DNA of 64,000 bases, taken from contig NZ_JAAKZW010000016.1 in NCBI RefSeq assembly GCF_011044995.1, positions 1 through 64,000 on the forward strand. Reading direction: 5' to 3'. This document shows, one piece after another, positions 26,065 to 35,254 of this stretch. The DNA comes from Streptomyces mesophilus. Its GTDB lineage: Bacteria; Actinomycetota; Actinomycetes; Streptomycetales; Streptomycetaceae. The notes under the pieces are model-generated. The model was not told where the DNA came from. It made no database searches and worked only from the letters and a program-made list of their open reading frames with translations. Each line of letters starts with the position of its first letter. The first letter of the stretch is position 1. A program made the translations under genes and the position numbers.

Positions 26065-26250
26065 GAAGGACTCCTCCCGTTGACGGTGTGACGAAGGATG
26101 CGCCATGAAGCTAAGGAGGTGGCAGGAACGCGTCAATGACCGCCGTCTGAACTCGCCCTGAATTCAAGGCGGAACGAGCGCGTGTGCGAGAGGCAAGATC
26201 GATCCGCGCGCCCTGTGGTGCCCCGCGGGAACGGATGCGACTCTTGGCTT

Positions 26251-26694
26251 ATGAACATCCCTTTTGTCGATCGGTGGCGCAGGAGGCAGGCGGCCGGCAG
26301 CGATGACGCACCTCTCGCCGCCGCGTTCGAGGAAGACCCCGCAGGCGTGGCCGAGCTGCTCTCCGAATGCGCCTTGCTGCGCTCGCAGGCCGAGAGCGTA
26401 GGACTCGAACTCGACGACTCTCCCGCCTCTTTGGAGGCGCTCGACCAACTGCTCCCGCGCTGGCGCGACGACCCCGAGCTGCTGCCCTGGCTCGGCAACG
26501 ACGCCGGTCTCTACCTCGGCACCGTCGTCGTGCGCACCGTGCCCGGCGCCACCTGGCACGTCTGGCCCGGCGGTCACCCGGTGGTCCGGCTCGTCTCGGG
26601 CCGTGAGATCCAGGTCGTGGAAGCGGGCCTGGACTGGGCCGTGGGCGGCGCACCGGAGCTGTCGCAGGTGTACGCGGAGGCCTCCGAGGCCTGA
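26251..26694 (+). CDS. DUF6278-like conserved actinomycete protein
   Basis: This 147-residue soluble acidic protein opens MNIPFVDRWRRRQ. It has a helical middle (LSECALLRSQAESVGLELDD, SLEALDQLLPRW) and a compact end with LGNDAGLYLGTVVVRTVPGATW, VWPGGHPVVRLVSGREIQVV and LDWAVGG. This matches a conserved Streptomyces protein family I know as DUF6278, usually just upstream of gluABCD, as here. There is no known function. The ATG at 26251 is chosen because the upstream frame lacks protein character. Confidence 0.75.
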   Translation: MNIPFVDRWRRRQAAGSDDAPLAAAFEEDPAGVAELLSECALLRSQAESVGLELDDSPASLEALDQLLPRWRDDPELLPWLGNDAGLYLGTVVVRTVPGATWHVWPGGHPVVRLVSGREIQVVEAGLDWAVGGAPELSQVYAEASEA

Positions 26695-26835
26695 CGCGGA
26701 CCACACCTCCGAGCCTTCAACACCCCATTGGTCAAAATACGGTTAATGCCCCAATCATGCGTGTCGCCTGTTAAGTCCCATATTGCGCTGGATAGTTTGC
26801 GCGGACTCAACAGCGATAAGTGGGCAGGTCCGTAC

Positions 26836-27579
<744 letters not shown>

Positions 27580-27599
27580 CGGGGGACGGGACTCAAGGA

Positions 27600-28505
27600 A
27601 TGCGTACGACACGTGTGCTCGCGGCCCTCCTGTTGGCCGCGCTCGCCGCAGCGGGCTGCGGCAAGGAGGGCAGTCCGCCCACCAAGGGCCCCAAGCCCGA
27701 GGACCTGCCCAAATACCAGGTGGCCACCGACTTCCAGCTGCCCGACTCCAGCACCTGGAACAAGGCCAAGCGCCGCGGCCGGCTGGTCGTCGGCGCCAAG
27801 GAGGACCAGCCCTATCTCGGCGAGAAGGACCCGGCGACCGGCACCTACTCGGGCTTCGACATCGAGATCGCCAAGATGATCGGCGCCTCCCTCGGCTTCG
27901 ACCCGAAGAAGATCGAGTTCCGCACGATCGCCTCGGCCAACCGCGAGACCGCCCTGCAGAACGGGCAGATCGACTACTACGTGGGCACCTACACGATCAA
28001 CGACAACCGCAAGAAGCTCGTCGGCTTCGGCGGCCCGTACTACATGGCAGGTCAGGGTCTGCTCGTCCGCAGCGACGAGGAGGACATCCAGGGGCCCCAG
28101 GACCTCGACGGCAAGAAGGTCTGCTCGGCCGCAGGGTCGACCCCGTACCAGCGGATCCAGGCCGACTACCCGAAGGCCGAGCTGGTCGCGTACGACACGT
28201 ACTCGATCTGCGTGGACAACCTGCTCACCTACCAGGTCGACGCCGTGACCACCGACGACGCGATCCTCCAGGGGTACGCGGCCAAGCTGCCCGAGGAGAT
28301 GAAGCTGGTCGGCAAGCCCTTCTCCGAGGAGCCGTACGGCATCGGCGTACCGCGCAGCGACAACGCGCTGCGGTTCGCGATCGACGACGCCCTCGAGGCG
28401 CGCGAGAAGGACGGCACGTGGAAGAAGGCGTACGACGCGACCCTCGGCCTGTCCGGGGTGCCCGCGCCCACACCCCCGCCCATCGACCGCTACCCGGCGA
28501 GCTGA
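27600..28505 (+). CDS. gluB: Glutamate-binding lipoprotein
   Basis: This 301-residue solute-binding protein of the SBP_bac_3 family has a lipoprotein signal (LAALLLAALAAAGC, acylated Cys20). The ligand-binding fold follows (RRGRLVVGAKEDQPYLGEK, YSGFDIEIAKMIGASLGFD, YYVGTYTINDNRKKLVGFGG, KVCSAAGSTPYQRI). It captures the amino acid outside the membrane for GluCD. AAGG and the ATG sit 20 bases after gluA, as in an operon. Confidence 0.94.
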   Translation: MRTTRVLAALLLAALAAAGCGKEGSPPTKGPKPEDLPKYQVATDFQLPDSSTWNKAKRRGRLVVGAKEDQPYLGEKDPATGTYSGFDIEIAKMIGASLGFDPKKIEFRTIASANRETALQNGQIDYYVGTYTINDNRKKLVGFGGPYYMAGQGLLVRSDEEDIQGPQDLDGKKVCSAAGSTPYQRIQADYPKAELVAYDTYSICVDNLLTYQVDAVTTDDAILQGYAAKLPEEMKLVGKPFSEEPYGIGVPRSDNALRFAIDDALEAREKDGTWKKAYDATLGLSGVPAPTPPPIDRYPAS

Positions 28506-28515
28506 GGGGGCCGGC

Positions 28516-29160
28516 ATGAACGTACTGACGGAGAACTTCTCCACCTACGGCGAGGGCTTCCTCGGGACGGTCGAACTCACCGTCTACGCCTCGATCCTGG
28601 CCCTGGTGCTCGGGTTCGTCATGGCGTCCTTCCGGGTCGCACCGGTCGGCTCCTTCCGTGTCTTCGGCACGGTCTGGGTCACCGTCCTGCGCAACACCCC
28701 GCTGACCCTGCTCTTCTTCGCGGTCCTGCTGGGTCTGCCGCGCTTCGGACTCGTGCTGCCGTTCAAGGTGTTCGCGGTGCTCGCGCTCGGCTGCTACACC
28801 TCGGCGTTCATCTGCGAGGCGCTGCGCTCCGGCATCAACACCGTGCCCAAGGGGCAGGGCGAGGCGGCCCGCAGCCTCGGGATGACCTTCAGCCAGACGC
28901 TGTCCCAGGTGATCCTGCCGCAGGCGTTCCGCTCGGTGATCCCGCCGGTGGGCTCCAACCTGATCGCGCTCGCCAAGAACTCGGCGATCGCCGGCGCGTT
29001 CAGCGTCGTCGAACTGCTCGGCACGTACCGCACGCTCAACGAGCTGGGCTACAGCATCATCTGGACCTTCGTCTGGATCGCCGTCGGCTACCTGATCATC
29101 ACTCTCACCATCAGCGCGCTCTTCAACTTCCTTGAAAAGCGCTGGGGGGTCGCCCGATGA
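28516..29160 (+). CDS. gluC: Glutamate ABC transporter permease
   Basis: This 214-residue membrane protein of the polar amino acid permease family (HisM type) has the coupling-helix motif GQGEAARSLGMTFSQTLSQV followed by PQAFRSVIPP. About five hydrophobic helices are visible, beginning with FLGTVELTVYASILALVLG. It forms the membrane channel together with GluD. The stop overlaps the ATG of gluD. Confidence 0.94.
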   Translation: MNVLTENFSTYGEGFLGTVELTVYASILALVLGFVMASFRVAPVGSFRVFGTVWVTVLRNTPLTLLFFAVLLGLPRFGLVLPFKVFAVLALGCYTSAFICEALRSGINTVPKGQGEAARSLGMTFSQTLSQVILPQAFRSVIPPVGSNLIALAKNSAIAGAFSVVELLGTYRTLNELGYSIIWTFVWIAVGYLIITLTISALFNFLEKRWGVAR

Positions 29161-30026
29161 AAGCCCTCGACCACAGCTCCAACGCGCTCTACGACATCCC
29201 GGGCCCCAAGACGGAACGCCGGCACATGCTGTACGGCGTGCTGTCCACCGTGCTCATCGCGGCGGTCGTCGGCTGGGTGCTCTATCTCCTCTTCGACACG
29301 GACCAGTTCACCGCCACCAAGTGGAACCCCTTCACGTACAAGGGAATCCAGGAGCTGCTGCTCAAGGGCCTCGGCAATACGCTCAAGGCCTTCGCGATCG
29401 CCGCGGTGCTCTCGCTCGCCCTCGGCGCAGTGCTCGCCGTCGGGCGGCTCTCCGACCACCGGCCGGTGCGCTGGCTGGCCACGCTGATCGTGGAGTTCTT
29501 CCGGGCCATGCCGGTCCTGGTGATGATCTTCTTCGTGTTCGTGGCCCTGAAGGTCCAGCCGCTGCCCGCGCTCGTCACCGGACTCACGCTCTACAACGGC
29601 TCGGTGCTCGCCGAGGTGTTCCGCTCGGGCGTCAACTCCGTCGAGAAGGGCCAGCGCGAAGCCGCGTACGCCCTCGGTATGCGCAAGACGCAGGTGATGA
29701 GTTACGTGCTCGGTCCGCAGGCGCTGCGCGCCATGCTGCCGGCCATCATCAGCCAGCTCGTGGTGGCCCTCAAGGACACCTCGCTCGGCTACCTCATCAC
29801 CTACGAGGAATTCCTTCACGCGGGCAAGCTGATCGCGTCGAATCTCGACTACGATCTGCCGTTCATCCCCGTGGTGATGGTGATCTCGCCGATCTACATC
29901 GGGATGTGCATGCTTCTGTCCTGGTTCGCCACGTGGGTGTCCAAACGACAGCAGCGCAACCCGAAGGTCGAGGCCGTGGATGTCGCACCGGCCGAACCAG
30001 GGACGCTGCTGCCGGGGAGGCAGTAG
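29157..30026 (+). CDS. gluD: Glutamate ABC transporter permease
   Basis: This 289-residue permease has a hydrophilic N-terminus with a first helix (LYGVLSTVLIAAVVGWVLYL). It then has the same permease core as GluC, with the coupling motif GQREAAYALGMRKTQVMSYV. It is longer than GluC because of the extra N-terminal helix and a basic tail (VSKRQQRNPKVEAV). Its ATG overlaps the gluC stop by 4 bases. Confidence 0.94.
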   Translation: MKALDHSSNALYDIPGPKTERRHMLYGVLSTVLIAAVVGWVLYLLFDTDQFTATKWNPFTYKGIQELLLKGLGNTLKAFAIAAVLSLALGAVLAVGRLSDHRPVRWLATLIVEFFRAMPVLVMIFFVFVALKVQPLPALVTGLTLYNGSVLAEVFRSGVNSVEKGQREAAYALGMRKTQVMSYVLGPQALRAMLPAIISQLVVALKDTSLGYLITYEEFLHAGKLIASNLDYDLPFIPVVMVISPIYIGMCMLLSWFATWVSKRQQRNPKVEAVDVAPAEPGTLLPGRQ

Positions 30027-30035
30027 CAACGAGCC

Positions 30036-30058
30036 AGTGCCGCGCACGGCGCGGCACT
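30036..30058. terminator. Hairpin between convergent gluD and CocE-like genes
   Basis: Perfect 10-base arms (AGTGCCGCGC and GCGCGGCACT) around ACG lie nine bases after the gluD stop, probably terminating both convergent units. Confidence 0.75.
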
Positions 30059-30081
30059 ACCCACCCGGCAGCAGCCGGAGA

Positions 30082-31689
30082 TCACTTCTCGCGCAGCGGC
30101 ACCGATACGAACGACGGGTCGGCCGCGGGAGAGGAGAAGGTCAGCTGCGCGCCGGTCGGGTTGTGCTCGATGTAGAGCGGGTCGACCGTGTCGATCACCA
30201 ACGCGAGCCTGTGCCCCTCGGGGACGTCGTAGGCGGTGGAGAACAACTCCAGATCCACGCCGAACGGCTGCCCCGGGGTGCGGTCGTGGAAGGTGTACGG
30301 AGCGTGGGAGACCAGCTTGCCGACGCCGAGCGGCCCCACGTCGTAGAGATACGCGACGAGGGTGCCGCTCGGCTTCGTGCTGCTGACGGTGGTGTGCAGC
30401 TTCACGTTGCCGCGGACCTGCTGGCCGCTGGTGTAGCGCGGTGACTGCCAGACGCCCGCGAAAGTGCGCGGGAGCAGCGGGATCGAGGCCGTGGGCGGGG
30501 CCTTGAAGAACTGGTCGAGTGCGTTGGAGAGCAGCACGATGCCGCCGTTGGCGCCCGAGTCGACGTTCGCGAGGAGCTTCTCGGTGTCGTTCAGCGGGAT
30601 CCTCGTCGTGGCCGTGCCGACCGACTTCCAGTCCGCGTAACCCTCGTACGCGCCTGTGGAGCGGGACTTGAGCTGGACGGGCTGCTCGCGGTCGATGCCG
30701 TTGTCCGTGCCCTTGAGGTAGTGGTCGAACCAGCGCTGCGTGTTGGTCCATACGTCATTGGGCAGGCCGAGCAGGCCCGTCGCCTCGGCCGTGGCGTGGT
30801 CGCCGGGGCGGAACTCCAGGCGCTTGGGGACCTCGAGCTGCTCGTAGAACTTGGCGTACTGGTTGGGCGGGAAGATCGTGTCGCCCCAGGCGTTGGCGAG
30901 CAGCACCGCGGGCTTGTTGGCGTTGAGCTTGTCCAGGTACGTGGCGGGGGAGCGCTTGCGGCCCCAGTCGATCATCTCCTGTTCCTTGGCCAGGTTGGAG
31001 CCGAGGAAGTCCGCCATGATCTGCTGGAGTTCAGGGCTCGGGCGGCCCGTGAGGAAGCCCGCGCCCGTGAGGAGTCCGGCCGCCTGGGAGTGCTGGGTGC
31101 GGCCCGAGTAGATCGACTCGATCAGGTCGGCCCAGCCGCTGATCGCCCCGACCGCCTTGACGCGCTTGTCGTGGGCGGCGGCGAGCAGCGAGATGCCCGC
31201 GCCGTACGAGACGCCGGCCATGCCGACCTTGTCCGGGTCGGTCGGGGTGTTGGCGAGGGTCCAGTCGATGACGCGGGAGGCGTCGGCGATGTCCGGGGGG
31301 CCGGCGACCTCGATGTTGCCGCCGGACTGCCAGAAGCCGCGGGAGTTGTAACTCACCACGACATAGCCGGAGTCGGCGAGCTTCTGGGCCTGCGCGACGT
31401 ACTCGATCTGCGGCACGGCCCAGCTGGTGGGCAGCACGATCGCGGGGAACTTCTGGCCCGCCTGGGCGCCGGCCGGGGTGAACACATTGCCCTTGAGGAT
31501 GGTTCCGCCGTCGCCGGGGATGTCGACGAAGCGCACATCCGCCGCCGCGGCGGCCTGTGTCGCGGGCGCCGCCGTGGCCGTGGCCGGGGCCAGACCGAAG
31601 GCGGCGCCCGCGACGAGGGCCGCGGAGAGCGAACTGATCGAGGTGGTACGGAGGGCCTTGGTGCGCAGGGCTCTGCGGGGAAGTCCCAC
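30082..31689 (-). CDS. Secreted CocE/X-Pro dipeptidyl-peptidase-like hydrolase
   Basis: This 535-residue protein begins at a GTG with GAGGAG seven bases upstream. Its signal peptide is SISSLSAALVAGAAFGLAP, with cleavage near TATAA. The alpha/beta-hydrolase core shows the oxyanion region VVVSYNSRGFWQSGG, the nucleophile elbow GMAGVSYGAGISL (Ser) and GDHATAEATG as the probable His. A C-terminal jelly-roll region (about 370-535; TFAGVWQSPRY, GTLVAYLYDVGPLG, HRLALVIDTVDPLY) matches CocE/NonD and X-Pro peptidases. It cleaves an ester or N-terminal Xaa-Pro-like bond outside the cell. Five GGTAA-type elements lie just upstream. Confidence 0.87.
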   Translation of the reverse strand: MGLPRRALRTKALRTTSISSLSAALVAGAAFGLAPATATAAPATQAAAAADVRFVDIPGDGGTILKGNVFTPAGAQAGQKFPAIVLPTSWAVPQIEYVAQAQKLADSGYVVVSYNSRGFWQSGGNIEVAGPPDIADASRVIDWTLANTPTDPDKVGMAGVSYGAGISLLAAAHDKRVKAVGAISGWADLIESIYSGRTQHSQAAGLLTGAGFLTGRPSPELQQIMADFLGSNLAKEQEMIDWGRKRSPATYLDKLNANKPAVLLANAWGDTIFPPNQYAKFYEQLEVPKRLEFRPGDHATAEATGLLGLPNDVWTNTQRWFDHYLKGTDNGIDREQPVQLKSRSTGAYEGYADWKSVGTATTRIPLNDTEKLLANVDSGANGGIVLLSNALDQFFKAPPTASIPLLPRTFAGVWQSPRYTSGQQVRGNVKLHTTVSSTKPSGTLVAYLYDVGPLGVGKLVSHAPYTFHDRTPGQPFGVDLELFSTAYDVPEGHRLALVIDTVDPLYIEHNPTGAQLTFSSPAADPSFVSVPLREK

Positions 31690-31728
31690 GGGTCACTCCT
31701 CACTCGTGTAAGTGCAAAGTGACCGAAC

Positions 31729-31782
31729 GGTAACGTCAGTTGCTTACCTCAGGTAACCCACCGGTAAGTTACGTGCCGGTAA
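31729..31782 (-). promoter_or_regulatory. Cluster of GGTAA/TTACC elements upstream of the CocE-like gene
   Basis: GGTAA occurs at 31729, 31752, 31763 and 31778, and its reverse TTACC at 31744, within 54 bases. Two copies extend to CCGGTAA. Such clustering in GC-rich DNA suggests binding sites for a regulator of the downstream minus-strand gene. Confidence 0.45.
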
Positions 31783-31785
31783 AGA

Positions 31786-32985
31786 TTACTTGCCGCTCTG
31801 GCCGTTGAGGGCGCTGAGCTTCTGCCAGTCGGCCCAGCTCATGTTCCACTGCGCGTAGCCGTTGCCCAGCTCGGCCTGGCCCTTGGAGCCCTGGCCCGTG
31901 ACCTCCACCAGGTCGCCAGGCTGCACCTGGGCGTAGAGCCAGTCGGCGTCGGCGTCGCTCATGCCGACGCAGCCCGAACTGTTGTTGACCCGGCCGTAGT
32001 TGCCCTCGTTCCAGGGGGCGGCGTGGATGTACATGCCCGAGTCGGTCAGGCGCATCGAGTCGCGGACCATCTTGTCGTAGGCGTCACCGAGGCCCACCGA
32101 CTCGGAGGTCATCCGGATGGTGCCCTCCTTGCGCATCAGCACCATCTTCCCGTCCCAGGAAGCCTTCTCGCCGCCGGGCGTGCCCGCTGCGACCGGGATC
32201 GACTTGACGACCTGACCGTCCCGGACGAGCTGCAGCTGCTTGCCGCCGAGGTCGACCTTGACCTGCTGGTCCTTGCCGATCGTGAACGTGTTGTCGTAGT
32301 CGCGGACGAACCAGCCGCCCCCGCCCGAGTCGATCCCGTCGAGGTCCGCGTCGAGCTTCACCTTCGTGCCGGGCTTCCAGTACGTCTCGGGGCGCCAGTC
32401 GACCCGCTGGTGTCCGGCCTGGTCCTGATACCAGCCCCAAGAGCCCACAGTGTTGTTGTCGGTGGTGACCTTCAGCTGCTTCTCCACCGCGGCCTTGTTC
32501 TTGACCGGATGGTCGAACCGGATGGAGATCGGCATCGCGGTACCCACGGTGGAGCCGGCCTTGAAGTTGAAGTCCAGCTTGTTGACCTGGTCCGCGGCCT
32601 GCGTGCTGAACTGCTGCTTGCCGGTGCGGCCCTTGTCGTCCTTCGCGGTGACCGTGTACGTGGCGCCGGGCGCGGCCACGCGCTGCGAGGTCCAGGTCTT
32701 CCCGTCGCCGGATATCTTGCCGGTGAGCGCGGCGCCCTCGGCGTCCTGCACCGCGACGTCCTTGAGCGTGCCCTCCGTGGCCGTCACCTTCACCGGCTCG
32801 CCCGGCTTCGCGCTGTCACCGGTGAGGTTCACCGAGATCTTCGCGCTCCGGTCGGCGGCCAGTGCCCCCTTCCCGTCGCCCCCGCTGCCGGAACAGGCGC
32901 TGAGCGCGACCGCGAGCACCGCGGTGCCGGCGAGTGCGGCGGTACGGGCCTTGCGGGGCAGGGGGTGGCGGCGGGTGCGGCTCAC
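31786..32985 (-). CDS. L,D-transpeptidase lipoprotein
   Basis: This 399-residue lipoprotein has the signal AALAGTAVLAVALSAC. Bacterial Ig-like domains follow (about 45-250; SVNLTGDSAKPGEPVKVT, ISIRFDHPVKNKAAV) and then a YkuD catalytic domain. YkuD motifs are YIHAAPWNEGNYG and NNSSGCVGMSDADADWLY, with the Cys of SSGC as nucleophile. Such enzymes make 3-3 peptide cross-links or attach proteins to peptidoglycan from the outside. The GTG at 32985 has GGAGGAGG upstream and fits the lipoprotein signal. The longer upstream frame is not used. Confidence 0.93.
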   Translation of the reverse strand: MSRTRRHPLPRKARTAALAGTAVLAVALSACSGSGGDGKGALAADRSAKISVNLTGDSAKPGEPVKVTATEGTLKDVAVQDAEGAALTGKISGDGKTWTSQRVAAPGATYTVTAKDDKGRTGKQQFSTQAADQVNKLDFNFKAGSTVGTAMPISIRFDHPVKNKAAVEKQLKVTTDNNTVGSWGWYQDQAGHQRVDWRPETYWKPGTKVKLDADLDGIDSGGGGWFVRDYDNTFTIGKDQQVKVDLGGKQLQLVRDGQVVKSIPVAAGTPGGEKASWDGKMVLMRKEGTIRMTSESVGLGDAYDKMVRDSMRLTDSGMYIHAAPWNEGNYGRVNNSSGCVGMSDADADWLYAQVQPGDLVEVTGQGSKGQAELGNGYAQWNMSWADWQKLSALNGQSGK

Positions 32986-33147
32986 AGGGTCCTCCTCCAG
33001 GGGGTGGTGTCCGTGGGGGAGGAGTCGGAAGAGGGGCTCGGGGTTGCGAAGTGAGCGGAAAGATCTCACCAATTCAGGCAAAGCCTGCCGCATAGGGCCA
33101 GAGGGTGACTTTCTGCGGCGTGCAAGGGTCGGAAGGCCCTTGACGCG

Positions 33148-33549
33148 TCAGGAGGCGATCTCCCAGATGTGCCCCGCGGGGTCCTGGAAGGCGGCGGTGC
33201 GGATGCCCCAGGGCCGGTCCATCGGACCGTTCAGCAGACTCACTCCGCGCGCTTCGAGCTCCTCGCACAGCGCGTCCACATCGTCCACGGTCAGCGTGAA
33301 CTGCAGACGGGAGCCGGCGTCCGGGCCCGCGACCGGCGCGGGGTCGATCAGTTCCGGTGCCCCGCCCACGTCGATGATGTTGATCAGGGTGTCGCCGAAC
33401 CGGAAGACGGCCGAGGTCTCGTCCTCGTAGTGCACGGGCAGGCCGAAGGCCCGCTGGTAGAACTCCTTGGCCGCGGCGAGATCCTCGGCGAAGAGGGTGA
33501 TCGCCGTGAGGGGGCCGGGCCAGCTCTTGTTGCGCGACGTATCGGTCAT
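33148..33549 (-). CDS. VOC (glyoxalase-like) family protein
   Basis: This 133-residue protein has the two beta-alpha-beta-beta-beta halves of the vicinal oxygen chelate fold: AITLFAEDLAAAKEFYQRAF with VFRFGDTLINIID, and LQFTLTVDDVDALCEELEARG with TAAFQDPAGHIWEIA. These folds serve glyoxalases, antibiotic-binding proteins and dioxygenases. The specific role is not assignable. No obvious Shine-Dalgarno is visible. Confidence 0.88.
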   Translation of the reverse strand: MTDTSRNKSWPGPLTAITLFAEDLAAAKEFYQRAFGLPVHYEDETSAVFRFGDTLINIIDVGGAPELIDPAPVAGPDAGSRLQFTLTVDDVDALCEELEARGVSLLNGPMDRPWGIRTAAFQDPAGHIWEIAS

Positions 33550-33597
33550 GGGGCCGCATGATCCCGGTACGCGCGGGTGGCGCCAAGCCCCGTGACG

Positions 33598-34350
33598 CTA
33601 CTGCTTCGCGCGGTGGGAGTTCTTAGGGGCGGGGGCCTGCTCCTGGGCGGCGCGGGTCACGTCCGCGACCAGTTCGACCACGTCGGGGCCGTACGCCTGG
33701 GAGTTGACGACCTTCAGGAGCAGTACGAAGGAGTTGCCGCCGTACTTGCGGGTGAGGCGCTCGTGGTGCTTGGCGAGGTAGCGCGTGGCCGCCTGGTTGG
33801 TGATGGCGCGCTGGCCGCAGAAGAGGAAGACCGGGCGGGCCTCGCGTCCCTGGCCTGCGGTGAGGCGGGCGAGGACCACGTACTCGGTGATGCCGGGCTC
33901 CATGCGGTAGCGCTCGGAACCGATCTGGAAGGCGCCGCGGTCCGGACCCGGGTCGGGCTCGGTGTTGACGCGGACGCCGGGCAGGAGCGAATGCATGTGC
34001 GCGGCCATACGGCGGTTCGACGAAGGGCCGCCGACACAGAACTCGGTGCGTTCGCCGAAGCCCTGCTGGGCCGAGTCGTGTGTGATGAGCTGGGCGTGCG
34101 CGCCGCAGTCCTTGATGAGCGCGGACAGTTCGAGCAGCGCGAAGACATCGTTGCGCGAGATCATCAGGTCGGGTCCGCCCGCGTCGCGGTTCACGACGAG
34201 CAGGGACTCGGAGTTCTGCGGGAGACCGAAGAAGGCCTGCTTGCGTCTGAGCTTGCGGCGCCACAGATACGTACGGGCATACCAGCCGGCGGCTATGGCG
34301 ATCGCGACGACGACCACACCGATGACGACATTGCGCAGGACTTCATTCAT
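33598..34350 (-). CDS. Membrane-anchored protein of unknown function
   Basis: This 250-residue protein has one N-terminal transmembrane helix (VLRNVVIGVVVVAIAIAAGWYA), a basic stop-transfer (RRKLRRK) and a soluble domain. That domain includes LMISRNDVFALLELSALIKD, HAQLITHDSA, RYRMEPGITEYVVLARL and FLFCGQRAITNQAATRYLA. I recognise no family. The middle reads like a regular alpha/beta domain. A TAGAGT hexamer lies eight bases before the ATG on this strand. It diverges from the GH75 chitosanase across 212 bases. Confidence 0.68.
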   Translation of the reverse strand: MNEVLRNVVIGVVVVAIAIAAGWYARTYLWRRKLRRKQAFFGLPQNSESLLVVNRDAGGPDLMISRNDVFALLELSALIKDCGAHAQLITHDSAQQGFGERTEFCVGGPSSNRRMAAHMHSLLPGVRVNTEPDPGPDRGAFQIGSERYRMEPGITEYVVLARLTAGQGREARPVFLFCGQRAITNQAATRYLAKHHERLTRKYGGNSFVLLLKVVNSQAYGPDVVELVADVTRAAQEQAPAPKNSHRAKQ

Positions 34351-34562
34351 GGGCGCGCACTCTAGCGGGCCGCCGGACCCCTGTTCGAGGGTCCCCCCGG
34401 CGCCTTTCGCGCGGGCCGCGGGGTGTTTCCGGCAAGGTGCGATACGTCGGGAAACGGGGCCGACGGGGCAGTAAAAGGTGCGAGGCGGACGGGGGTCGGT
34501 GAGGGTGGGCCGGGTGTGCGCCGACGGCCCCGGCGCCCCGTGTCTCGTCGAGGAGTGGTCCC

Positions 34563-35222
34563 TTGCGTGGTGTCCTGCCGGTCGTCCTTGCCCCGGTGCT
34601 GCTTGCCGCGGCGATCCCTCCGGCGGGTGCCCAGGAGGGACCGGTCCCGGCCGGCGCACTTCTGGCGAAGGTGCGGAGCTGCCATCCCGTGTCGGCCGGC
34701 CGCTACCGCACCGACGACGGCGCACGCGCGGACATCCCCGTGTGCGGGGCCAAGGGTGCCGTCTTCTGGAAGGCCGATCTGGACATCGACTGCGACGGCC
34801 GCCCGAGCCGCGCGTGCAACAAGAGGACCGACCCGTTCTTCCTGCCCACGACCGCGTTCCAGGACTCGGCAGGGCGGCAGCTGGACTCCGCCGCCCTGCC
34901 GTACGTGGTCGTCCCCGGTCCGAGCAAGACGTGGGACCACCGGAAGTGGGGCGTGCACGGCGGGGGAGTCGTCGCCGTGATCTACCGCGGCAAGGTCCAG
35001 TACGCCGTCGTCGGTGACACGGGACCCACCGATCTGATCGGCGAGGCCTCCTACGCCACGGCCCGTGCGCTGGGCATCGATCCGCACCCGGTGCACGGGG
35101 GCGCCGACGGCGGAGCCACGTACATCTTCTTCCGTGACTCCCGTGTGCGCCCGATCGAGAACCACCGGGAGGCCGTGCGGCTCGGGCAGTCGCTTGCGCG
35201 GAAGTTCGTCGCCGGGCGCTGA
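34563..35222 (+). CDS. Secreted GH75 chitosanase
   Basis: This 219-residue protein has a signal peptide (VLPVVLAPVLLAAAIPPAGA) and the GH75 fungal/actinomycete chitosanase domain. FWKADLDIDCDGRPSRACN carries the catalytic Asp region; YVVVPGPSK, VIYRGKVQYAVVGDTGPTDL and IGEASYATARALGIDPHP follow. It cuts chitosan endo-wise outside the cell. The start is TTG with GAGGAGT upstream. A 19-base stretch at the 3' end including the stop is duplicated 26 bases on. Confidence 0.9.
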   Translation: MRGVLPVVLAPVLLAAAIPPAGAQEGPVPAGALLAKVRSCHPVSAGRYRTDDGARADIPVCGAKGAVFWKADLDIDCDGRPSRACNKRTDPFFLPTTAFQDSAGRQLDSAALPYVVVPGPSKTWDHRKWGVHGGGVVAVIYRGKVQYAVVGDTGPTDLIGEASYATARALGIDPHPVHGGADGGATYIFFRDSRVRPIENHREAVRLGQSLARKFVAGR

Positions 35223-35254
35223 GATGCCCGAGAGCCGCCGGGCGCTGAGATGCC
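35210..35254. repeat. Direct repeat at the chitosanase stop codon
   Basis: CGCCGGGCGCTGAGATGCC at 35210-35228 recurs identically at 35236-35254, offset 26. The first copy contains the chitosanase stop and the second runs up to the convergent map stop. Confidence 0.85.
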
